DNA of 64,000 nt from Empedobacter tilapiae (GTDB lineage Bacteria > Bacteroidota > Bacteroidia > Flavobacteriales > Weeksellaceae). Where the stretch lies: NCBI RefSeq assembly GCF_004785645.1, contig NZ_SRPE01000003.1, positions 310,001-374,000 of the forward strand. The letters are read 5' to 3'. The first letter of the stretch is position 1. Every line of letters starts with the position of its first letter. Both the position numbers and the translations under genes were made by a program. Below are positions 15,291 through 22,757 of this stretch, one piece after another. The notes below the pieces were generated by a model that saw nothing but the letters and a program-made list of their open reading frames with translations, was not told the origin of the DNA and searched no databases.

Positions 15291-17557
15291 TGCAAATGCA
15301 GACTTTTAGTTACGACAATAAGATCGTAAAGTATTTCCTTTATGCCACATTGTTTTGGGCAGTTATGGCATTTTTCTTTGGAGTATTGGTTGCAACGTTG
15401 TTGTTTTTTCCTACTTTGCCAGAATATATCTTCGGATCAGATGATGGTACAATTGGAGGGAATATTCAAGGTTTAATCAATTCACAAGGAACACTAGGTT
15501 TTGGTAGATTAAGAATGATTCATACAACATTTGCGGTATTCGCTTTTGTTGGAAACTCATTCTTTACTGGAGCTTATTATTCATTACAACGATTGTTGAA
15601 AACCAGAATGTACAGCGATGTTTTAAGCTGGATCATATTCTGGGGATGGCAATTGTTTATCGTATTATCATTTGTGACATTCTTGTATGGTTACAATACT
15701 TCAAAAGAGTATGCCGAACATGAATGGCCAATTGATATTTTGATCGCGCTAGTTTGGGTATTGTTTGGAGTTCAAATGTTCTTCACAATTTCTAAACGTC
15801 GTGTAAGACACTTGTATGTAGCAATTTGGTTCTATATCGGAACATGGGCGGCTATTACAATGTTACATGTATTCAATAACTTGGAAATTCCAGTTACTTT
15901 CAGCTTAACAGCTCCAAAATCGTATTCTTTATACTCAGGAGTTCAAGATGCGTTAGTGCAATGGTGGTATGGACATAATGCAGTAGCATTCTTCCTTACA
16001 ACTCCAATTTTAGGTTTGATGTACTATTTTGTACCTAAAGCTGCAAATAGACCAGTATTCTCATACAAATTGTCTATTATTCACTTCTGGTCATTAATCT
16101 TCATTTATATTTGGGCTGGTCCACACCACTTGATTTATACATCATTACCAGGTTGGGCACAAGCATTAGGGACAGGTTTCTCAATTATGCTTATTGCACC
16201 ATCATGGGGAGGTATGTTAAATGGATTATTGACACTACGTGGAGCTTGGGATAAAGTAAGAGAAAATCCTATTTTGAAATTCTTTGTTGTAGCTTTAACA
16301 TGTTATGGTATGGCCACATTTGAAGGTCCATTGCTAGCTACAAAAACATTAAATAAGATTGGTCACTTTACAGACTGGGTACCTGCTCACGTACACGTAG
16401 GAACGTTAGGATGGAATGGATTTATCGCATTTGGTATGATTTATTATTTAGTACCAAAACTTTTTAATACAAAATTAGCTTCTGTGAAAATGGCTAATGC
16501 GCATTTCTGGATTGCTACTTTTGGTATATTATTCTGGGTTATCCCAATGTATGTTGCTGGATGGACACAAGGTTTAATGTGGAAACAATTCGCAGCAGAC
16601 GGAACATTAGAATATGGTAACTTCTTACAAACAGTTACAATTCTTAAACAATGGTTGTATCCTTTACGTGCATTTGGAGGTACATTATATTTAATTGGTA
16701 CGTTTATGATGATTGTAAACGTTGTTAAAACTGCCAAATCTGGAAAATTTGTTGCGAATGAGGATGCAGAAGCTCCTGCTTTAGCACCAAAAGCATCTAC
16801 ACGTGCACAAGGAGAAGGTGTTCACTCTTGGATTGAGAGAACTCCGTTAGTAATGACAATAGGTGCAGTATTAACATTAGCAGTAGGAGGATTGGTAGAA
16901 ATAGTTCCTACAATTGTAGTTAAATCAAATGTACCAACAATAGCTAGTGTTAAACCTTATACACCATTAGAATTAGAAGGACGTGATTTATATATTAGAG
17001 AAGGATGTAATGCTTGTCATACGCAAATGATTCGTCCTTTCCGTGATGAGGTAAAACGTTATGGAGAATACTCTAAAGCAGGAGAATTTGTTTATGATCA
17101 TCCATTTTTATGGGGTTCTAAAAGAACAGGGCCAGACTTACATCGTGAAGGAGGTAAAAACCCAGATGCATGGCATTACAAACATATGTGGAATCCACGT
17201 TCTACTTCAGATGGATCTATCATGCCTCGTTACCCATGGTTAATTGATAATAAATTAAATCGTGAGTTAACTCGTGATAAAATGAAATCTATGGCTGTTT
17301 TAGGAGTTCCTTATGAGCAAGAAGATTTTGATAGTATGCAAGTTTCTATGGATAAACAAGCATTAGCAATTGAAACAAGTATCTTTAAAGATGCTGCCGA
17401 TTTGAAAGAATTGTATGCTAAAAAAGCTTCTGAAGCTAAAGCTGAAGGAAAAGAGTTTGTTCCATTGAGAGATCGTGAGATTACAGCCTTAATAGCTTAC
17501 TTACAACGTTTAGGTATTGATATTTCGGCTGATCAAATTGAGACAGCAAGTAACTAA
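15290..17557 (+). CDS. ccoNO: Fused cbb3 cytochrome c oxidase subunits I and II (CcoN-CcoO)
   Basis: 755 residues that join two proteins usually encoded separately. The first about 480 residues are CcoN, a 12-helix heme-copper oxidase subunit with the ligand histidines in YGHNAVAFFLT, GPHHLIYT and VPAHVHVG. The rest is CcoO: one membrane anchor (LVMTIGAVLTLAVGGLVEIVPTIVV in parts) and a periplasmic c-type cytochrome domain with CNACH (about 573-577) followed by TQMIRPFRDE. It reduces oxygen with high affinity and pumps protons. The fusion is known in Bacteroidota. The ATG at 15290 overlaps the ccoS stop; a second ATG 6 bases later is possible. Confidence 0.96.
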   Translation: MQMQTFSYDNKIVKYFLYATLFWAVMAFFFGVLVATLLFFPTLPEYIFGSDDGTIGGNIQGLINSQGTLGFGRLRMIHTTFAVFAFVGNSFFTGAYYSLQRLLKTRMYSDVLSWIIFWGWQLFIVLSFVTFLYGYNTSKEYAEHEWPIDILIALVWVLFGVQMFFTISKRRVRHLYVAIWFYIGTWAAITMLHVFNNLEIPVTFSLTAPKSYSLYSGVQDALVQWWYGHNAVAFFLTTPILGLMYYFVPKAANRPVFSYKLSIIHFWSLIFIYIWAGPHHLIYTSLPGWAQALGTGFSIMLIAPSWGGMLNGLLTLRGAWDKVRENPILKFFVVALTCYGMATFEGPLLATKTLNKIGHFTDWVPAHVHVGTLGWNGFIAFGMIYYLVPKLFNTKLASVKMANAHFWIATFGILFWVIPMYVAGWTQGLMWKQFAADGTLEYGNFLQTVTILKQWLYPLRAFGGTLYLIGTFMMIVNVVKTAKSGKFVANEDAEAPALAPKASTRAQGEGVHSWIERTPLVMTIGAVLTLAVGGLVEIVPTIVVKSNVPTIASVKPYTPLELEGRDLYIREGCNACHTQMIRPFRDEVKRYGEYSKAGEFVYDHPFLWGSKRTGPDLHREGGKNPDAWHYKHMWNPRSTSDGSIMPRYPWLIDNKLNRELTRDKMKSMAVLGVPYEQEDFDSMQVSMDKQALAIETSIFKDAADLKELYAKKASEAKAEGKEFVPLRDREITALIAYLQRLGIDISADQIETASN

Positions 17558-17757
17558 TGTTAAAATATTATAAAGAATTCCTTTCTCAGTATGAGTATGC
17601 ATCTTTGTTGCAGACATTAGTCTTAATAGGACTTATAGCAGTTTTTGTGACAATATTTATCAAAGTGATAAAAAAACCTAAGGGTTATTACAAAAACAAT
17701 GAGTCTGCAGCTTTAGATTTAGAACCAGAAGAGAACGAAAAAAATAATACAAAATGA
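17557..17757 (+). CDS. ccoQ: cbb3 oxidase small subunit CcoQ
   Basis: A 66-residue protein with a single central membrane helix (ASLLQTLVLIGLIAVFVTIF) and a KPKGYYKNNE tail, as in the FixQ/CcoQ family, which stabilises the oxidase complex. The start overlaps the ccoNO stop (TAATG) and its own stop overlaps the ccoP start (ATGA), so all three are coupled. Confidence 0.88.
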   Translation: MLKYYKEFLSQYEYASLLQTLVLIGLIAVFVTIFIKVIKKPKGYYKNNESAALDLEPEENEKNNTK

Positions 17758-18704
17758 GACAACGTACCCCGGCTTATATATTTATACCATTAACGCTATT
17801 AGCAGTAATCTTAGCGTTTACAATGGTGACGCCAGTAGATGTGGTGCCTGAACCAGGTTTTCAAGGAATGATGCACAATTTGCTTGAGCATTTGAAACAT
17901 GTGTTTGCGCAAGGAATCTTCTGGGCAGTATTTGCAGTTGCAATTGTGATGCTTTTAATTATTAATGCTTTGAACAAGGTTGTAGAAGCTGAAAGATTTA
18001 AAAGATTATCAGAAGTAGAACAAGCTAAATATTTAGAAGAAGGTAAAATAGGATACTTCAAACGTTTATTCAGTAGTGCTTCTAAAAAGCAATCTGATAA
18101 AGAAGAAGAGTCAATTATTTTAGATCATGGTTTTGATGGAATCAAAGAGTTAGATAATGCTTTACCTCAATGGTGGTTATCATTATTCTATTTCGGAGTT
18201 GTATTTATGGTTGTTTATATGATGGCATATAGTTTTACAGACTTTGCACATAGTGACAAAGAATACGAAGAAGAAATGGTTTATAAAGATCAGGTAGATA
18301 GTATCTGGGCAGTAGCTAATGATATTGATATTACTGGAGCAATTAACAAATCTAATGATCCAGCAATAGTAGAACAAGGTCAAAAATTATTTAATCAACA
18401 TTGTACACAATGTCACATGGAAGGAGGTAAAGGTGGTATTGGACCAAACTTAACTGATGATTATTGGGTGAATCATGTTGAAGATAGTTTATTCAAAAAT
18501 ATCTACCATATTATTTATGATGGATCGCCAAAAAACCCTCAGATGCGTGCTTTTGGACAACGTAAAGAGTTATCAGGTTTAGCCATCGAAAAAATTGCTT
18601 CTTATGTTTATTCAATAAATCAAAATGAACCAACTAAAACAGTTGCTGAAGGTGCTGCGGCTCCTCAAGGAGATTTAGTTGAAGCATGGAAACAAAAGAA
18701 TTGA
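17754..18704 (+). CDS. ccoP: cbb3 oxidase subunit III (CcoP) with a single heme c site
   Basis: 316 residues with hydrophobic segments near 8-26, 52-72 and 141-161. The last of these, preceded by DNALPQWW, is the FixP N-terminal signature. A soluble c-type domain follows, with CTQCH at 217-221 and a likely Met ligand in NPQMRAF. Proteobacterial CcoP usually has two CxxCH sites; only one is present here. The extra N-terminal membrane segments also differ from the short proteobacterial form. It carries electrons from soluble cytochrome c to CcoNO. Last gene of the subunit operon, followed by a strong terminator. Confidence 0.93.
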   Translation: MRQRTPAYIFIPLTLLAVILAFTMVTPVDVVPEPGFQGMMHNLLEHLKHVFAQGIFWAVFAVAIVMLLIINALNKVVEAERFKRLSEVEQAKYLEEGKIGYFKRLFSSASKKQSDKEEESIILDHGFDGIKELDNALPQWWLSLFYFGVVFMVVYMMAYSFTDFAHSDKEYEEEMVYKDQVDSIWAVANDIDITGAINKSNDPAIVEQGQKLFNQHCTQCHMEGGKGGIGPNLTDDYWVNHVEDSLFKNIYHIIYDGSPKNPQMRAFGQRKELSGLAIEKIASYVYSINQNEPTKTVAEGAAAPQGDLVEAWKQKN

Positions 18705-18734
18705 TTTTAAATAATTACAACAAATATCATATTG

Positions 18735-18770
18735 AAAGAGAGCTTATTTATAAGCTCTCTTTTTATTTTT
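18735..18770 (+). terminator. Terminator after ccoP
   Basis: AAAGAGAGCTTA (18735-18746) pairs with 18751-18762 over 12 bp with a 4-base loop, followed by a T-rich run. Confidence 0.9.
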
Positions 18771-18774
18771 ATCG

Positions 18775-18782
18775 TAACTTTG
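18775..18782 (+). promoter_or_regulatory. -7 element before ccoG
   Basis: TAACTTTG matches TAnnTTTG; ccoG begins 22 bases after it. It follows directly on the ccoP terminator, so ccoG-ccoH-safE form a second transcription unit. Confidence 0.55.
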
Positions 18783-18804
18783 TACTTATTAAAAAGTCAC
18801 TACA

Positions 18805-20286
18805 ATGAGTGTTCAAAATTCTGACCCAAAAGATGAATTTAATGTAGATAGTTATTTGGATGAAAAAAGCCAAATGACAGAAGATGTACGTACCTCTATA
18901 AGTACAATGGAAAGTACGGGAGAAAGGAAATGGGTATATCCTAAAAAACCGAAAGGAAAGTTTACAAATTATAGGACATATGTAAGTTATGCTTTGTTGG
19001 CTATCTTATTTATAACTCCATTCATAAAATTACCTAATGGTAATCCATTGTTTAAATTTGATATATTAAGTAGACAGTTTGTTATTTTTGGTTTTCCATT
19101 CTTTACATCAGACTTCTTTCTATTAGCTATAGGGATGATAACAACAATAATTTTTATTATATTGTTTACAATGGCTTATGGACGCTTATTTTGTGGATGG
19201 GTTTGTCCACAGACAATTTTTTTGGAAATGGTTTTCCGAAAAATAGAATATGCTATAGAAGGAGATAGAGCAAAACAAATAAGATTAGATAAACAAGAAT
19301 GGGACGAAGAAAAGGTTCGTAAAAAATTATTGAAGTGGACAATTTTTGCAATCATTTCATTCCTAATAGCAAACGTTTTTTTGGCTTATATTATTGGAGC
19401 AGAAGCTTTATATGCAGTTATAAAAGAAGGACCAGAGGATAATATAGGAACATTAATAGGATTAGTATTCTTTTCTGGGATGTTTTATTTTGTTTTTGCT
19501 TGGTTTCGTGAACAAGCTTGTACATTAGTTTGTCCTTATGGACGTTTTCAAGGTGTTTTAATTGATTCGCATACAATTAATGTTGCCTATGATTTCAAAC
19601 GTGGAGAAGGAACTGCTGGTCGAGCAAAATTTAAAAAGAACGAAGATCGTAAGGCAGAAGGAAAAGGAGATTGTATAGATTGTGGACAATGTGTTGTAGT
19701 TTGTCCTACAGGAATTGATATTCGAAATGGAATTCAGTTGGAATGTGTAAACTGTACTGCATGTATTGATGCATGTGACGAAGTAATGGAAAAAGTAGGT
19801 TTACCTACAGGATTGATTCGATACGCATCAGAAGATGATATAAAGCGAGGAGAGAAATTTAAATTTACAAAACGTTTAGCTGCCTATACATTTGCTTTAT
19901 TAGTATTGATTGGTGCTATGTCAGCTTTCCTTTTCTCTCGTTCAGATGTAGAATCTAAATACCTTAAAGTACCAGGAACAGATTATAAAGTAGAAGGTCA
20001 ATTTTATGTAAATCAATTTGAATACACATTATATAATAAAACGAATGCTGATCAAATTGTAAGTCTTAAATTATTATCTCACAAAAACTCTAAAATAGAA
20101 ATGTTTGAAGGAGTAAATAATTTAAACATGGAAAAAGGTCAAATTATTCAAGGTAAATTCTTCTTAAAGATTCCAATGAATGAAGTGAAATCGTACAAAG
20201 AAAAAGTTATAATTGGTTTAGTAAATCAAAAAGGAAAAGTAATCGATAAATACGAAACGAGCTTTTCAGCTCCTTTTAAATATTAA
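18805..20286 (+). CDS. ccoG: cbb3 oxidase accessory ferredoxin-like protein CcoG (FixG/RdxA)
   Basis: 493 residues: a soluble N-terminus, membrane helices (about 55-75, 85-125, 175-200, 210-230), the cysteine motifs FCGWVCPQT and EQACTLVCPYGRFQ, then a two-cluster 4Fe-4S ferredoxin (CIDCGQCVVVCPTGIDI and CVNCTACIDACDEVM), one more helix, and an Ig-like C-terminal FixG domain. The family reduces Cu(II) to Cu(I) for delivery to the oxidase. It opens the second cco unit, followed 4 bases later by ccoH. Confidence 0.95.
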   Translation: MSVQNSDPKDEFNVDSYLDEKSQMTEDVRTSISTMESTGERKWVYPKKPKGKFTNYRTYVSYALLAILFITPFIKLPNGNPLFKFDILSRQFVIFGFPFFTSDFFLLAIGMITTIIFIILFTMAYGRLFCGWVCPQTIFLEMVFRKIEYAIEGDRAKQIRLDKQEWDEEKVRKKLLKWTIFAIISFLIANVFLAYIIGAEALYAVIKEGPEDNIGTLIGLVFFSGMFYFVFAWFREQACTLVCPYGRFQGVLIDSHTINVAYDFKRGEGTAGRAKFKKNEDRKAEGKGDCIDCGQCVVVCPTGIDIRNGIQLECVNCTACIDACDEVMEKVGLPTGLIRYASEDDIKRGEKFKFTKRLAAYTFALLVLIGAMSAFLFSRSDVESKYLKVPGTDYKVEGQFYVNQFEYTLYNKTNADQIVSLKLLSHKNSKIEMFEGVNNLNMEKGQIIQGKFFLKIPMNEVKSYKEKVIIGLVNQKGKVIDKYETSFSAPFKY

Positions 20287-20290
20287 AAAT

Positions 20291-20734
20291 ATGAAATTAA
20301 ATTGGGGACATGGCGTAGCAATAGCATTGGGATGTTTTATGATCTTCATTCTATCGCTACTGTTTATGGCAGGAGACACAGGAGGAATGGTGACAGAAAA
20401 TTACTATGAGAAAGAACTTCATTTTCAAGATGAGATTAATGCTGAAAAAAGAGCAAATGCATTAACAGAAAAGCCAGAGATCTTAGTTCAAGCGAATGGG
20501 TTTTTAGTTCAATTTCCTACATCTACAAAAGATGATTTTAAAGGTGATATCTTTTTATTAAGAAATGAAGATGAAACAAAAGATATTAAAACATCAATTC
20601 GCTTAAATGATAAAAAAAATTTTTTAATTCCATCAGTTAAATTAATTGATGGTGAATATGAATTAACCTTAAATTGGAAAGAAAATAATCAAACTTATTT
20701 GATTAAAAAATCCATAAGATGGATTTCACAATAA
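20291..20734 (+). CDS. ccoH: cbb3 oxidase assembly protein CcoH (FixH family)
   Basis: 147 residues with an N-terminal membrane anchor (MKLNWGHGVAIALGCFMIFILSLLFMA) and the family sequence GGMVTENYYEKELHFQDEINAEKRA, then a periplasmic beta domain. CcoH interacts with CcoP and stabilises the assembling complex. It starts 4 bases after ccoG and overlaps the next gene by 16 bases. Confidence 0.9.
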   Translation: MKLNWGHGVAIALGCFMIFILSLLFMAGDTGGMVTENYYEKELHFQDEINAEKRANALTEKPEILVQANGFLVQFPTSTKDDFKGDIFLLRNEDETKDIKTSIRLNDKKNFLIPSVKLIDGEYELTLNWKENNQTYLIKKSIRWISQ

Positions 20735-21435
20735 TAATTATAGCTTTAACAATAGGTGTTACCTCATCCTTACATTGTGTAGGGATGTGTGGACCTATTG
20801 CTTTATCTTTGGGATTAGAATCTCAAGACAAACTCAAATTTACACTTCGTAACTTAACTTATCAATTAGGACGTGTCACTACTTACACTATTTTAGGAGC
20901 TGTATTAGGGTTGATAGGAGAGTCGTTTTCATTTGTGGGACTACAAAATTACCTAAGTATTTTGATTGGAGTTTTAATGATTATAATGGTCATGATTCCA
21001 AAATTCTACGAAAATGGAGCAACGCAACTTCGTCCTATAAATGCCTTAATGGTAAAAGTGAAACTTTCGCTTGGTAAATTCTTAATAAAGAAAGATTCTT
21101 CATCTCTTTACATAATAGGTTTGTTAAACGGACTTTTACCATGTGGAATGGTGTATGCTTCACTTACAGCAGCCATTGGTTTAGGGTCTGTTTACAAAAG
21201 TGCCTTGTTCATGTTTTTCTTCGGACTTGGAACTTTACCCTTAATGTTTGCAACCGTTTTATTTGGTAATTTTTTATCAGTCAAACAACGCCAAACAATT
21301 CTAAAAATTTTACCAATCATCACACTTATTTTAGGCGTATTATTTATTCTTCGTGGATTGGAATTAGACATACCTTTTATCTCACCAGCCAAAGAAGCAC
21401 TTCAGCTAAATGGAATGGATGAGCATTGTATGTAA
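20719..21435 (+). CDS. SafE/TauE-like membrane protein of the cco locus (cytochrome biogenesis type)
   Basis: 238 residues, about six membrane helices, starting with the motif SSLHCVGMCGPIALSL and containing GLLPCGMVYASL in the middle. These two paired motifs mark the COG2836 branch of the DsbD/SafE superfamily, often found next to ccoG-ccoH. It probably takes part in copper or thiol handling during oxidase assembly; a sulfite exporter name would be misleading. It overlaps ccoH by 16 bases, which indicates coupling. Confidence 0.8.
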   Translation: MDFTIIIIALTIGVTSSLHCVGMCGPIALSLGLESQDKLKFTLRNLTYQLGRVTTYTILGAVLGLIGESFSFVGLQNYLSILIGVLMIIMVMIPKFYENGATQLRPINALMVKVKLSLGKFLIKKDSSSLYIIGLLNGLLPCGMVYASLTAAIGLGSVYKSALFMFFFGLGTLPLMFATVLFGNFLSVKQRQTILKILPIITLILGVLFILRGLELDIPFISPAKEALQLNGMDEHCM

Positions 21436-21634
21436 TAATAACGAGTCACCTTTTACAATGTGAGCTACTACTTGTTATTCATAATCTTACACGCAATGTA
21501 TCTTATTGTTTTAAGGTAAATTTACATGTCTTAATAAATATTAAGTTAATTAACCTAAAATTATTATCATCCTGTTAGACGTATTAATGAAGCGTTAAAC
21601 ACAGCTAAATTTACGAAAGTAAAGTAAATAGAAA

Positions 21635-21720
21635 AAAGCTGCGCGGCTTTATAGTGAAAGCTGCGCAGAAGTTATACAAAACCTGCTTAGGTTTTGTGTG
21701 TTTCCTGCGCAGGTTTTTTA
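21635..21720 (+). ncRNA. GC-rich palindrome cluster, possible small structured RNA
   Basis: AAAGCTGCGC occurs twice (21635-21644, 21657-21666). CTGCGCAG palindromes lie at 21661-21668 and 21705-21712. Hairpins can form at 21635-21650 (AAAGC/GCTTT) and 21677-21696 (CAAAACCT/AGGTTTTG). Alternatively AAACCTGC (21679-21686) pairs with GCAGGTTT (21709-21716), just before a T run, as in a terminator. The two last pairings exclude each other. The GC content stands out in an AT-rich setting. Transcription is inferred only. Confidence 0.3.
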
Positions 21721-22050
21721 CAACAAGAAGACAAGAGTTAATAAGTTGTTGCTTTTTATCGAAAAATAATACTCCAAACTATCTTAGACATCTTTCCAAT
21801 TACCATACTTATTCTAAGTATATTTTTTGTTTTTGGGGATTATGAGTCTAACCAGTTAAAGAATTTCTTCTGCTAAATCATATGGATGAGTAGTGTATGT
21901 AAGGTTCTGTTTATTATAGTTAATAAATTATAACATTATGTCTAGATATTGATGATAGAATGACTGAAGATGAAATTCTATGTTGGTGTAAAATATCATA
22001 TAAAAATTATCCATAATGATAAAATCAATTTGGAAGTAATAAAGAATTGT

Positions 22051-22090
22051 ATAAAAGCTTTTGCTTAAACCAAAAGCTGCTTTTATTTAA
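22051..22090 (+). terminator. Terminator-like hairpin upstream of ruvA
   Basis: ATAAAAG/CTTTTAT plus CTTTTG/CAAAAG form a stem interrupted by a 3-base bulge, followed by a short T-rich stretch. It ends no recognised gene, which suggests an unannotated transcript upstream. Confidence 0.4.
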
Positions 22091-22127
22091 GTAATACTAT
22101 AACTTTTCATCCTTACAAAATAAATTG

Positions 22128-22135
22128 TATTTTTG
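22128..22135 (+). promoter_or_regulatory. -7 element before ruvA
   Basis: TATTTTTG matches TAnnTTTG, 40 bases before the ruvA ATG. No clear TTG at -33. Confidence 0.45.
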
Positions 22136-22175
22136 ACGTTATCACTATATGTAGTGTAACTAAATAAATGTCAAA

Positions 22176-22757
22176 ATGATAACACAATTAAGAGGTAAAT
22201 TAATCGAGATTTATCCGACAAATGCTGTAATAGATTGCAATGGGGTAGGATATTGGGTAAATATTTCACTTAATACATATTCTACTTTAGAACACGAAGA
22301 ATTGGTTACAATTTTTACACATTTAATTGTTCGCGAAGATGCTCATATACTTTATGGATTTGCAACAAAATTAGAACGTGAAATTTTTCAGAAATTAATT
22401 AGTGTCAACGGTGTCGGTCCAGCTTCTGGAATGATGATTATTTCTACTTTATCTTCAAAAGAAATTGCTACTGCAATTGCAACAGATGATGCAAAACTAT
22501 TACAAAGTGTAAAAGGAATTGGAGCTAAAACTGCGCAAAGAATCATTATTGATTTGAAAGATAAATTGGATCAAAATTTAATATTAGACGTTAATTCTAC
22601 TTCAATTAAAAATAAATCTAAGAATGAAGCGTTATCTGCTTTAGAAGTTTTAGGAATTCCTAAAAAATCTGCAGAAAAAATTATGGATAAAATCATAAAA
22701 GATCAGCCAGATGCAGAAGTGGAATTCTTAGTAAAAGAAACCTTGAAGAAAATTTAA
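22176..22757 (+). CDS. ruvA: Holliday junction branch migration protein RuvA
   Basis: 193 residues with the usual three parts: an OB-fold N-terminus (MITQLRGKLIEIYPTNAVIDCNGVGYWV in parts), two helix-hairpin-helix motifs (ISVNGVGPASGMMII, VKGIGAKTAQRIIIDLKDKL), and a C-terminal UBA-like domain that contacts RuvB. It binds four-way DNA junctions as a tetramer. Its stop overlaps the sprA start (TAATG), the ruvA-sprA order known from flavobacteria. Confidence 0.96.
   Translation: MITQLRGKLIEIYPTNAVIDCNGVGYWVNISLNTYSTLEHEELVTIFTHLIVREDAHILYGFATKLEREIFQKLISVNGVGPASGMMIISTLSSKEIATAIATDDAKLLQSVKGIGAKTAQRIIIDLKDKLDQNLILDVNSTSIKNKSKNEALSALEVLGIPKKSAEKIMDKIIKDQPDAEVEFLVKETLKKI

Larger units (their letters stand above)
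21436..22175. other. Gene-poor intergenic stretch with hairpins
   Basis: In these 740 bases between the cco locus and ruvA I see no convincing protein gene. It holds an imperfect inverted repeat just after the stop (AATAACGAG near 21436-21444 with CTTGTTATT at 21471-21479), a GC-rich palindrome cluster (21635-21716), CAACAA/TTGTTG arms (21721-21750), a terminator-like hairpin at 22051-22086 and the ruvA -7 element. A short frame reading MTEDEILCWCKISYKNYP at 21960-22016 could be a gene remnant, but nothing supports it. Confidence 0.5.

Noticed and set aside
15038-15295. Minus-strand frame of 85 codons between ccoI and ccoNO
   Set aside because: It is antisense to ccoS, which has a clear family sequence, start and coupling with ccoNO.
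21654-21845. Plus-strand frame of 63 codons (GTG start) in the gap before ruvA
   Set aside because: It runs through the hairpins, has no recognisable family and an odd composition; more likely non-coding.
21436-22175. Possible tRNA, tmRNA or CRISPR array in the long gap
   Set aside because: No cloverleaf, CCA end or regularly spaced identical repeats with unique spacers could be found by reading both strands.
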